Shown here: piece after piece, positions 14,430-22,957 of the stretch
Position numbering within the stretch: the first letter of the stretch is position 1
Layout: each line of letters begins with the position of its first letter
From: a virus
DNA length: 44,106 nucleotides
Strand: one strand, 5' to 3'
Virus record (IMG/VR): IMGVR_UViG_3300032268_000134
Span: 1-44,106 of that record
Translations under genes and position numbers: made by a program
Notes under the pieces: model-generated
Told to the model about the DNA's origin: nothing
Databases searched by the model: none
Seen by the model: only the letters and a program-made list of their open reading frames with translations

Positions 14430-16754
14430 ATGCCACACGCAAGCCTCAAGCTAATACCAGGTGTTGACCAGAACAGGACACCCGCCCTGAATGAGGCGGC
14501 TATCTCTGAGAGCAATCTGATCAGGTTTGTACCAGATCGGCAGGGCCTTGGGCTGCCTCAAAAGCTTGGAGGCTGGACGCAGTTTGTCAGCAATGCTCAG
14601 TCTTCGGTTGTGCGCGCCCTGCACTCTTGGGCCAACATAGACGGCGAATCTTATTTGGCAATTGGGGATGAGGACAGCCTGAACATTGCAACAGCCAACG
14701 GCTTTTCATCTGAAATATCGCCCCAGTTCTACGAATACAATCTACCAGTTTCGGTTGACACGGTGAGTGGATCGGCCACTGTAACCATCAATGACACTAA
14801 TTCAAATATATCGTCATACGATGGTGTAAACATCCTGACCCCAATCAGCGCGGGCGGCATTATTTTGTCTGGGTATTACCCTCCAATTGCCTTAAACGAT
14901 GATGCGTACCAAGTTGTTGCCCGAAACATTATTGGCCTGACAACACCCGCCACGGCAACCGTGAACAACAGCGGGGCCGTTCCCGTGTTTGATTCCACGA
15001 GCGGACAACTCAATGTCAAGGTGACCTTGGCAGACCACGGGTACACTGCTGGATCGACATTTGCCATTTTGGTTCCAGTGAGCGTTGGGGGCTTGACCCT
15101 TTACGGAAATTACATCGTACTTGATATACCTGCACTGACAGCAAATGATTTTTACATTGCGGCGGAGAACTCTGCAACATCGACTCAGACCGTGTCAATG
15201 AATGGGGGTGCCGCAAGGATCGTCTACTACGTGGGCAAGCAGAACATACCGCCTCCAGGTGGCTTTGGTGACGGCCTCTTTGGCGCTGGCGGATTTGGCA
15301 CGGGCGTAACCTCAAGTGGTGGCCGTCAACTTGCCATTGCGTCAATATCCGCATCCAGCCTCGTGGCAACAGTGACGGTAAATCAGGTTTTGTATGTCGC
15401 CCCAAATACGCGAATTACAATTACTGGCACCACAAACTACAATGGGACGTTCATTGTCACGGCGGCAACTTCTGGCGCTACCAGTACATTCTCCTTTGCG
15501 GTGACAACAAATCCCGCAACCGAGACATCTGGGACTGTCACCACTGATTCGTGGGGCTTTCCACCTGGTGTGTATAGCTCCACCAGTCAAAACGTGTCTG
15601 CACCCCTTGAGGTCAACGATTGGTCTTTGGACAACTGGGGCGGCTTCTTGATGGCAAGCCCAACCAACAGCGGCCTGTTCTATTACGACACTATGGATGG
15701 CGGCAATCACGCAAACGTTGTTCCCTATGCCCCCACAGTCAGCGAAGGCTTCTTTGTGTCGATGCCAGAGCGTCAGATCATTTGCTACGGCACGACATTC
15801 AATGGCATAAAAGACCCACTTCTGGTGCGCTGGACGGACATTGGCAACTTTACCAGTTGGGTTGCCACGGTCAGCAATCAGGCGGGTTCTTTCCGCATCC
15901 CGAAGGGGTCTAAGATTGTCGGCGGTATGCAGGGGCCGCAGCAGGGCCTTCTGTGGACGGACACCAATTTGTGGTCGATGCAGTACATCAACTTGCCACT
16001 GGTATATTCGTTCAACGAGATTGGCGCTGGTTGCGGCCTGATTGGTCGAAAAGCCATGGGAGTTATGACTGGCATCGTATATTGGATGAGCCAGAGCCAG
16101 TTCTTTGTTTTGGCTGGTGGGGGCGTTCAGCCGCTGCCATGCCCCGTCTGGGATGTTATCTTCCAAGACCTAGACACAGATTACCTCAGCAACATTCGTT
16201 GCGCACCCAACAGCCGCTTTGGCGAGATTTCTTGGTATTACCCAACCACAGGGTCGAATGGTGTCCCCACAAAGTACGTCAAGTACAACACCCTGCTCCA
16301 GCAGTGGGATTTTGGTACGCTGACCCGCACCGCTTGGATCGATCAGGGGGTTTTCGGCCCACCCATTGGCGCTGATGATGACGGCATCATCTACCAGCAT
16401 GAGACATCTCAGAATGCCGCTGGCGGCACGATGGACGCATATGTTCAGACAGGTTACTTCGCCCTCAGTGAGGGGGACAATATGACGTTCCTTGATCAGG
16501 TATGGCCAGACATGAAGTGGGGATATTACGGCGGATCGAACAATGCCAACGTCAATATCACGTTCTACGCTGTGGACTACCCAGGCCAGACACCCAGAGT
16601 TTACGGGCCTTACAACGTGAACCAAGGGACAGAGTACATCTCGCCACGCATTCGTGCGCGCCTGATCTCAATCAAAATTGCGGGCAGCCAGATCGACACG
16701 TTCTGGCGATTGGGTAACATCCGATACCGCCTCCAACCAGATGGAAAATATTGA
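14430..16754 (+). CDS. Tail nozzle/needle-base type protein
   Basis: 774 aa. The N-terminus (LKLIPGVDQNRTPALNEAAI ... SNLIRFVPDRQGLGLPQKLGGW) is a hallmark of large podovirus tail proteins that follow the adaptor, equivalent in place to P22 gp10 or the nozzle of SU10. The interior is beta-propeller-like with repeated aromatic and Gly motifs (SWANIDGESYLAIGDEDSL, WGGFLMASPTNSGLFYYD, YWMSQSQFFVLAGGG). Residues about 100-380 contain extra Ser/Thr-rich modules that look like inserted immunoglobulin-like domains. The stop shares bases with the next ATG (TGATG). Confidence 0.65.
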   Translation: MPHASLKLIPGVDQNRTPALNEAAISESNLIRFVPDRQGLGLPQKLGGWTQFVSNAQSSVVRALHSWANIDGESYLAIGDEDSLNIATANGFSSEISPQFYEYNLPVSVDTVSGSATVTINDTNSNISSYDGVNILTPISAGGIILSGYYPPIALNDDAYQVVARNIIGLTTPATATVNNSGAVPVFDSTSGQLNVKVTLADHGYTAGSTFAILVPVSVGGLTLYGNYIVLDIPALTANDFYIAAENSATSTQTVSMNGGAARIVYYVGKQNIPPPGGFGDGLFGAGGFGTGVTSSGGRQLAIASISASSLVATVTVNQVLYVAPNTRITITGTTNYNGTFIVTAATSGATSTFSFAVTTNPATETSGTVTTDSWGFPPGVYSSTSQNVSAPLEVNDWSLDNWGGFLMASPTNSGLFYYDTMDGGNHANVVPYAPTVSEGFFVSMPERQIICYGTTFNGIKDPLLVRWTDIGNFTSWVATVSNQAGSFRIPKGSKIVGGMQGPQQGLLWTDTNLWSMQYINLPLVYSFNEIGAGCGLIGRKAMGVMTGIVYWMSQSQFFVLAGGGVQPLPCPVWDVIFQDLDTDYLSNIRCAPNSRFGEISWYYPTTGSNGVPTKYVKYNTLLQQWDFGTLTRTAWIDQGVFGPPIGADDDGIIYQHETSQNAAGGTMDAYVQTGYFALSEGDNMTFLDQVWPDMKWGYYGGSNNANVNITFYAVDYPGQTPRVYGPYNVNQGTEYISPRIRARLISIKIAGSQIDTFWRLGNIRYRLQPDGKY

Positions 16755-17104
16755 TGGCATCTCTGTCAGACATTCTTACCGCCGCCAAGAACCTTGTCAC
16801 CTCGGTGAACCAGCTTGGACAGACGTACCTTAAAATCAACGGAACTGCCCGATCATCCACCCTGACTGCAACCACTTTGGTAGCCAACGGCCAAGGCAGG
16901 CTCGCATCAATCAGCGTTGTGGTTGCTGGCAGTTCCGCCTGCGTGGTGTATGACAGCAGCAACGCATCCAGTCTGACAAGCAGCTTGGCGGCAGTAACAA
17001 ACGCCATTGGCGTGACAGTGATCAATATGCCATACAACAATGGCCTCGTCGTTGTCCCAGGCACTGGCATGACGGTCGTAATCTCGTACTCTGAGGGAGC
17101 ATAA
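16754..17104 (+). CDS. Small structural protein
   Basis: 116 aa from ATG 16754, which overlaps the preceding TGA. Short N-terminal helix ([20 protein letters not shown]) followed by Ser/Thr/Val-rich beta sequence ending in [14 protein letters not shown], a pattern I associate with small virion subunits encoded after the nozzle gene. One Cys only. Function unknown. Confidence 0.65.
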   Translation: MASLSDILTAAKNLVTSVNQLGQTYLKINGTARSSTLTATTLVANGQGRLASISVVVAGSSACVVYDSSNASSLTSSLAAVTNAIGVTVINMPYNNGLVVVPGTGMTVVISYSEGA

Positions 17105-17105
17105 A

Positions 17106-17681
17106 ATGCCGCTAAAGCATGGATCATCGCAGGAAACCATTTCTGATAATATCTCAGAGATGGTGGACGCTGGACACCCACAGGATCAGGCTATCGCCGC
17201 AGCCCTCAGAACGGCCCGCCAAGGACGCGCGCGCGGTGGCAGGACAAAGGTTCACAAGGGTGCCATCCACAGTTCCGTGGCGGGCCGAACAGACCACCTC
17301 CCGATGCATGTGGCATCTGGCTCCTACGTCATCCCCGCAGACATCATCTCGGCCATGGGTGAGGGCAATTCCATGGCTGGCTTCAAGGTCGCCAAGAACA
17401 TCTTCTCTGGCAAGGGGCCGTACGGGCAAAGCGGGATGCCATACGGGGCCAACGGGCTTCCATACGGAGTTCCAGCCCCACGCAAGGCTGAGGGTGGTGA
17501 TGTTGATTCAGTACCCATCGTTGCGGCTGGCGGCGAGTATGTGATACCACCCGAAGACGTTGTCGAGATTGGCAAGGGTGATCTGGATCATGGCCACAAA
17601 ATCCTTGACGCATTTGTGAAAAAGATGCGCCAAAAGACGATTAAGACTTTGCAGAAATTACCTGGCCCGAAGCGCGATTAG
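17106..17681 (+). CDS. GG-motif virion-block protein (DUF6496-like N-terminus)
   Basis: 191 aa. The N-terminus [18 protein letters not shown] ... [12 protein letters not shown] matches a very common phage pattern ('PLKxGSSxxTIxxNI...G.PQ.QAxAIAL', DUF6496 from memory). It is followed by [14 protein letters not shown], then a duplicated segment: residues about 60-80 ([25 protein letters not shown]) and about 140-165 ([25 protein letters not shown]) share the order (L/V)P..A.G.YVIP.(D/E)....G.G. Its end overlaps by 4 nt the antisense HNH gene. Virion association is inferred from neighbours. Confidence 0.7.
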   Translation: MPLKHGSSQETISDNISEMVDAGHPQDQAIAAALRTARQGRARGGRTKVHKGAIHSSVAGRTDHLPMHVASGSYVIPADIISAMGEGNSMAGFKVAKNIFSGKGPYGQSGMPYGANGLPYGVPAPRKAEGGDVDSVPIVAAGGEYVIPPEDVVEIGKGDLDHGHKILDAFVKKMRQKTIKTLQKLPGPKRD

Positions 17682-18163
17682 GGATTGAAAAAATCGCCAT
17701 GCAGGCGTTTTGCTTCTTTGCAGTACGCCTCATGTGCCTCCTCTTTTGTTGCAAAACATCCTAATGACCTTACTTTTTTTTCAAAAGTAATTCTTGCCTC
17801 CCACGGCTTTTCCTTAAGCCATTTTTTGTAAGAAACGCCCTTTAGGCCGTGTTTGCTTGAGGATTTCGTATTTGCTCTATTTTGGCCGTTGGATGCTTCT
17901 CTCAAATTTTCAAAACGATTGTCATTTTTTATTCTGTTTATGTGGTCAATTTGCAATTCAGGCATTTTTCCTGTTACATAAAACCAAGCCAGTCGATGTG
18001 CTGCATAAATCTTTCCGTCTATCTCTATGGAAACATATCCAGTCTTCTTGTGGGTGTGCCCAGCCACATCTCCAACTTTGATTTTGGAGCGAGGCTGTGA
18101 CCATGTGAAACACCCTGTATTCTGGTCGTAAGATAAGTTATATGTAAGGTATGCGTGTTCCAT
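17678..18163 (-). CDS. HNH homing endonuclease with AP2-type DNA-binding domain
   Basis: 161 aa on the minus strand within a plus-strand operon. Residues 55-100 form the HNH core: [21 protein letters not shown] (H74), then [19 protein letters not shown]. Residues about 104-161 form an AP2-like domain ([20 protein letters not shown], then [20 protein letters not shown]). ATG 18163 is preferred over an upstream TTG at 18199. The base composition is visibly more AT-rich than the flanking genes. Such genes spread by cutting alleles that lack them. It ends exactly on the stop of the 17106 gene, leaving both neighbours intact. Confidence 0.9.
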   Translation of the reverse strand: MEHAYLTYNLSYDQNTGCFTWSQPRSKIKVGDVAGHTHKKTGYVSIEIDGKIYAAHRLAWFYVTGKMPELQIDHINRIKNDNRFENLREASNGQNRANTKSSSKHGLKGVSYKKWLKEKPWEARITFEKKVRSLGCFATKEEAHEAYCKEAKRLHGDFFNP

Positions 18164-18218
18164 AACGGAAGATATACCTGTTTTGCCGTGAGACTGCAAG
18201 AAAGAAAAGGATTAAGGC

Positions 18219-18710
18219 ATGAATGAGATTAAGGTTCGCGTTGGCGTTGCGGAAGACTTCAATGAGATGATGCGGCTTTCGATTGCGGCGACACAGGAAA
18301 ACGCCTTCATCGCGCCAGACCTTGGCCTGCTTGCAAACCAAGTTTACAAGTCCCTGATCCAACAGGGCGGCGTGGTGGGTGTGATCGGTGATGAGGTTGG
18401 CGGAAAACTTGAGGGCGCGATCCTGCTCAATATCGGCCCAGTGTGGTATAGCGCGGAGCCTGTCCTTGAGGAGAAGGCGATATACGTCGATCCTGAGTAC
18501 CGCGCCGCAAAGGGTGGGCGCGCGCGCAAGCTTGCTGAGTTTGCAAAGAGGATCGCAGAGGAACTTGAGCTTCCATTGGCAATTGGAGTTTTGTCAAACA
18601 GCAGGACTGAGGCGAAGATTCGGCTCTACGAGCGAACCTTTGGTAAGCCTGCGGGTGTGTACTTCCTTTACAATGCAAAGACTGGTATAGTTCCCAAAAC
18701 CGAGGGGTGA
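18219..18710 (+). CDS. GNAT-family acetyltransferase-like protein
   Basis: 163 aa with AAGG before ATG 18219. It follows the GNAT layout: N-terminal strand and helix (VRVGVAEDFNEMMRLSIA), central strands (GGKLEGAILLNIGPVWYS), the strand plus acetyl-CoA loop AIYVDPEYRAAKGGRARKLAEF (an R/K-rich loop replacing the textbook Q/RxxGxG/A) and the final IGVLSNSRTEAKIRLYERTF. GNAT-like proteins are frequent in podovirus structural clusters; the substrate is unknown. It may modify a virion or host protein, or be a structural derivative. The HNH gene separates it from the rest of the operon. Confidence 0.75.
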   Translation: MNEIKVRVGVAEDFNEMMRLSIAATQENAFIAPDLGLLANQVYKSLIQQGGVVGVIGDEVGGKLEGAILLNIGPVWYSAEPVLEEKAIYVDPEYRAAKGGRARKLAEFAKRIAEELELPLAIGVLSNSRTEAKIRLYERTFGKPAGVYFLYNAKTGIVPKTEG

Positions 18711-18715
18711 ATTCA

Positions 18716-21700
18716 ATGGGCGGCAAGACAACAACCTCAACGAACAAGGTTACCATCCCCAAGGAAGTCCTTGATCGGTATAATGCCATCAACGCTCAGG
18801 CGGCGCAAGTTGCCCAGAACCCGTTCCAACAGTACGGCACTAAGCCCGAAGAATTTGTCGCCCAGTTCAACGAACAGCAACTGAAGGGTGTTGAGGGCAT
18901 CAATACCGTCGCTGGTATGGGGCCAGTGTATGAAAACGTGGACAAGTATCTCAACCCCTACATTAAGAACGTTGCTGACACTACCCGCGCGCAGATAGAG
19001 CAAGCCAATGAGCAGGCGCAGTCTGGCGCACTCGGCACCGCCATACAGTCCAATGCATTTGGTGGCGACCGCGCTGGCGTTGCAGCTGCAAACCTTGCAG
19101 GGCAACAAAATCTTGCCTTGGGTTCGACCATGGCAAACATCTACAATCAAGGTTACACGCAGGCTGTTGACACAAGCATGAACGACAGGAACCGCATGTT
19201 GGGCGTTGCTGGCGCGCAGCTGGGCGCGGGTACGCAGATGCAGCAGACCACGCAGGCTGGCATTGACGCTCTGATCAATCAGTTCCAACAGGAGCAGGGC
19301 TACCCATTCCAAGTGGCGCAGTTCTTGGCAAATATCGCTATGGGGTTTGGCGCGCTGTCTGGATCGACCACCACAGGCACCCAGATGGCACCGTTCTTCT
19401 CGGATCGCCGCCTCAAGCACGACATCAAGAAAATTGGCGAGGCAGACAACGGCCTGCCGATCTACACCTTCAAGTACAAGGGTGATGAGCATCACCAGAC
19501 CCATGTCGGCTTCATGGCCGACGAGGTTGAGAAGAAGAACCCTGAAGCTGTGGGCCTTGACCCCAGCGGCTACAAGACTGTTGACTACAACAAGGCCACG
19601 GAGAGCATGGGCGGCGCGGTCAAGGCGTTTGCTGATGGAGGCGTGGCTGGGCCATACGGCTCCAAGGTCGGCCAAGGTGTTGGCGTGGGCAGCTATGTCC
19701 CGCAGGCGTACTTGCCAGTTGGCGAGTTGATGGTGGCAGACCCCAATGCTATTGCGCAAAGCCAGTCCAATTTCTTGGACACCCTCAATTCAGCGGCCAC
19801 CGCAGGGGAGAGCGTTCTGAAATTCCGTGATCACATAAAGAAAATAACTGCAGAGAAAGCCCGTGGTGGCGCTATCAACGGTTACGCTGTCGGGGGCGGT
19901 GTGCAGCCACAGGTGCATAGTGATTACATGTCTAGCACACTGGCGGCGCAGGCAGCAAATAAGGACAAGCCAGAACTCAAGACCGCTGCGCCAACAGAAC
20001 CTCCTAAGCCTGGTATTGAAAATGTTGCCAATATTTTAGGTTCAGTTGCAACTATCGCATCCTTGTCAGACCGCCGCGCAAAGCACGACATCAAAAGAAT
20101 TGGTAAGACTGAAAAAGGTCTCCCAATTTACACCTTCAAGTACAAGGGTGATGACCGCGAGCAGACTCACGTTGGCTTCATGGCTGACGAGGTCGAACGC
20201 GACCACCCAGAGGCCGTTGGCAAGCGGGATGGCTACAAGACTGTCGATTACAGCCAAGCCCACAAGTTTGCCGCTGGCGGCGTTGCAGGCCGTCATGGCT
20301 ACGCCCTTGATGGTGCCGTCGAGGAGCGTCTTCGTGATGCCATGCGCGCCACCGCAGCCGCTGAGAACGGTATGCGTCTGACCCGTGATGAGGTGCCTGC
20401 TGTGCAGACACTTAATAACTTGCCAGATGCAAAGGTTGTGGCTGCTGAAGCGCCCGCTGGCGTTGCGCCAGCGGCTGTGGCCGCAGAGGCACCTACTGGT
20501 GTTGTGCCAGAGGCAGAAGAAAACAGGACAATCGCAGAACGGCTCTCCGACCTAAGACTTAGTGAGAGAATTCCAGCGGGTATGGCGAGCATGGCAAACC
20601 TTGCAACTGTTCCATTTGTGGGAGCGGCTGGAGTTGGCCTCGGCCTTGCTGGCTATCCAGAGACTGGAAATGCCGTAATGGATTTTGCTAAACAACGCTT
20701 GGTTGACACTAATGACTTTGCCGATGTATCCCTTGGTACGGATGCGCAGGCCCAAGAAATTTATCGCCGCAGGGCAGCCGAAAACTTTGCGGCTGAAAAT
20801 GCTGCAGCAAATCAAGCAATTGCCGAAGCCCCGCTTACGGTAGAACAAAGGCCAAGGCCACGCCCTGTTGAAGGCGGTGTGGCTGCAGGGGTTCCAACTG
20901 ACGCATATAAGCAAATGGCATCTACGATGCGGGAAGCTGGGATTTCTAATCTGGCTGGCGACAAACTAGTTCCCACTGGGGTTGCCCCAGTTGAAGGCCA
21001 GATGAGACCAAAGCCCCGTCCAGAAGGCCTTGGTGCCGCAAATGTTGCAGCGCCTGTTGCACCAGTGAAACCCACAGTGGACACGGGCCGCAAGATCGCA
21101 AGTGTGATTGGCAGCGGAAATGGTTTTACTGACGTTGTGTACACTGACGGCACGAAAGATCGCATCACTGGGAATCTGAACTTTAGGAACAACAACCCTG
21201 GAAACCTAGAATACGGCGATCTTGCCAAGAAGTATGGCGCGGTTGGCACAGATGGTCGCTTTGCGGTCTTTCCTGACTACGAGACTGGCCGCAAGGCTCA
21301 AGAGGCTCTGTTGTTTAGTAGCGGTGTATATGAAGGCAAGACAATCGGGAGTGCGATTGCGAAGTACGCACCATTGGGCGATGGGAGCAATGACCCTGTG
21401 GCGTATGCAAATAATGTCGCTGCGGCGTTGGGGATTCCTGTTGACACGCCACTTTCGGCATTGAACCCAGAACAGCGTAGCGCGATGTTGACGGCCATGG
21501 AGAAACAAGAGGGTGGAAGCGGTCTATCAACCTTCTCGACAACACCACTTGGCGCAGATGGAAGACCTGTGCCGCTTCAGGGCGGTGTTGCTGGTGGATC
21601 AGGTCAAGGCACTGTATTTGGATCAGGCGGCGAAGGGCGTAGGGGCGGCGTGAAGCCATACGACGAGCGCAACACGCTGGGCAAGATGGTTTACGACGAG

Positions 21701-22957
21701 GACGGCAAGGTAAACAAGAATGCCATGCTGTCTCTGTTTGCGGGCCTTGGTGACATGCTGACATCTCCAAGCCCATTCCTGCTGCCGTCCATCGGCGCTG
21801 GTGTCGCTGGCGCGGCTAGAACGTACATGGCCCGCGAAGAGCAAGTTGCTGATATTGCAAAGACCAACATTGAGAATTTGAACAAGCTCTACGATCTCTA
21901 CAACAGCTTCATTGCCCAAAATGAAGAATACGCTGGAATGACCTTGGAGGAGTTTGCCAAGAAGAACAATCTTGGGCATTTGCTTCCAAAAGGTTCGCAA
22001 CTTCCAACTGGCACGGATGTTTCCCCAACGTCCAATGACAAGATGACGGTGCAGGAATACAGGAGTGGCTTTGTTGATATGGGCGGCAGAAAGGTCGCAA
22101 TGTCAAACGACCCTGCTTCCATTCAAAAGTTCATAAATGACAATGCTGGGTTCTCACCAGAAACATATATCGGCAGGCAAGTTGAGGAGGCTAGAGCGCA
22201 GCTTCTAAGGCTCGACCAGAGCGGGTTTACCATTGATGCCGAAACTGGCGAGCCTTTCGCAATGCCAGGGCCTATATCTGCTAAAGATGTGGTTGCGAGG
22301 GCGGAAGCCGATAGGATTGCTTCGGGAGAATTTAGAGACCAAGCCCCAGAGGCTATTACGGCTGCAAACAGGCAGACACTCCTTTCAAATGAGCTTGCAA
22401 AGGTATTTGTGAGGGCGGAAAGCGGTACCCTTGCAGATCCAAGCGCACAACTAGAGGGCCTTTTGAAGGCGATAGACCCGCAAAATACGTTTGGTTGGGC
22501 TGATAACTTTGAGGTGGGAAAGGAAGATTACGACAGCGCAGCAAAGCTTGCGGGGGAAATAATTGCTTCTAGGCTTCAATCTCTACCAGGTGGCGCACCA
22601 GCGTCAACAATTGATCTGGTTTCCACAGTTGTTCCAAACCTGGGTATCCAGCCAGAAGCAGCCAAGAAGCTTATCGCAATGCAGCTTGCTGAGGCCAGAT
22701 ACACTGCGGAACTATACCGTGGATATGACCCAGACCCAGACGTTCACGGCACGGACATTAACGCATATGGAAAGCAGTTTGCGTCTGGCGATAGGTTCAA
22801 GAAATACTACGAGGAGGCTCTTGAGTCTCTGCCCTTGTTTGCTGGGGAGGTTCCCCCAGGCATCGATCCAACAGTTTGGAGTTTGATGAATAAAACGGAA
22901 AAGAAAGAAGCTCAGAACTCATATAATTTAGAGCGTGGAGGCTTAAATGGAAACTGA
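18716..22957 (+). CDS. Giant virion protein with two internal S74 domains and a lysozyme-like domain
   Basis: 1413 aa from ATG 18716 (GAGGGG upstream). Helical N-terminus (1-228) with EYKxx-like helices. S74-type intramolecular chaperone blocks start at S229 (SDRRLKHDIKKIG ... HVGFMADEVEKKNPEAV) and S451 (SDRRAKHDIKRIG ... HVGFMADEVERDHPEAV); each keeps the Ser and downstream Lys of the self-cleaving dyad. Gly-Gly motifs FADGGVAGPYG, KARGGAINGYAVGGG and FAAGGVAGRHG follow each block. Residues about 815-930 (RNNNPGNLEYGDLAKKYGAV, then AYANNVAAALGI) resemble a peptidoglycan hydrolase domain of virions. The long C-terminus is helical with SPFLLPSIGAGVAGAA. Probable internal or tail protein for cell-wall passage. 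Confidence 0.75.
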   Translation: MGGKTTTSTNKVTIPKEVLDRYNAINAQAAQVAQNPFQQYGTKPEEFVAQFNEQQLKGVEGINTVAGMGPVYENVDKYLNPYIKNVADTTRAQIEQANEQAQSGALGTAIQSNAFGGDRAGVAAANLAGQQNLALGSTMANIYNQGYTQAVDTSMNDRNRMLGVAGAQLGAGTQMQQTTQAGIDALINQFQQEQGYPFQVAQFLANIAMGFGALSGSTTTGTQMAPFFSDRRLKHDIKKIGEADNGLPIYTFKYKGDEHHQTHVGFMADEVEKKNPEAVGLDPSGYKTVDYNKATESMGGAVKAFADGGVAGPYGSKVGQGVGVGSYVPQAYLPVGELMVADPNAIAQSQSNFLDTLNSAATAGESVLKFRDHIKKITAEKARGGAINGYAVGGGVQPQVHSDYMSSTLAAQAANKDKPELKTAAPTEPPKPGIENVANILGSVATIASLSDRRAKHDIKRIGKTEKGLPIYTFKYKGDDREQTHVGFMADEVERDHPEAVGKRDGYKTVDYSQAHKFAAGGVAGRHGYALDGAVEERLRDAMRATAAAENGMRLTRDEVPAVQTLNNLPDAKVVAAEAPAGVAPAAVAAEAPTGVVPEAEENRTIAERLSDLRLSERIPAGMASMANLATVPFVGAAGVGLGLAGYPETGNAVMDFAKQRLVDTNDFADVSLGTDAQAQEIYRRRAAENFAAENAAANQAIAEAPLTVEQRPRPRPVEGGVAAGVPTDAYKQMASTMREAGISNLAGDKLVPTGVAPVEGQMRPKPRPEGLGAANVAAPVAPVKPTVDTGRKIASVIGSGNGFTDVVYTDGTKDRITGNLNFRNNNPGNLEYGDLAKKYGAVGTDGRFAVFPDYETGRKAQEALLFSSGVYEGKTIGSAIAKYAPLGDGSNDPVAYANNVAAALGIPVDTPLSALNPEQRSAMLTAMEKQEGGSGLSTFSTTPLGADGRPVPLQGGVAGGSGQGTVFGSGGEGRRGGVKPYDERNTLGKMVYDEDGKVNKNAMLSLFAGLGDMLTSPSPFLLPSIGAGVAGAARTYMAREEQVADIAKTNIENLNKLYDLYNSFIAQNEEYAGMTLEEFAKKNNLGHLLPKGSQLPTGTDVSPTSNDKMTVQEYRSGFVDMGGRKVAMSNDPASIQKFINDNAGFSPETYIGRQVEEARAQLLRLDQSGFTIDAETGEPFAMPGPISAKDVVARAEADRIASGEFRDQAPEAITAANRQTLLSNELAKVFVRAESGTLADPSAQLEGLLKAIDPQNTFGWADNFEVGKEDYDSAAKLAGEIIASRLQSLPGGAPASTIDLVSTVVPNLGIQPEAAKKLIAMQLAEARYTAELYRGYDPDPDVHGTDINAYGKQFASGDRFKKYYEEALESLPLFAGEVPPGIDPTVWSLMNKTEKKEAQNSYNLERGGLNGN

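Noticed and set aside
18219-18710. Calling the GNAT-like protein a specific acetyltransferase
   Set aside because: The acetyl-CoA loop is not the canonical QxxGxG/A; only a fold-level call is supported.
18737-19759. Long minus-strand frame of 340 codons
   Set aside because: Antisense to the giant S74 protein; no domain and a composition typical of mirrored coding sequence.
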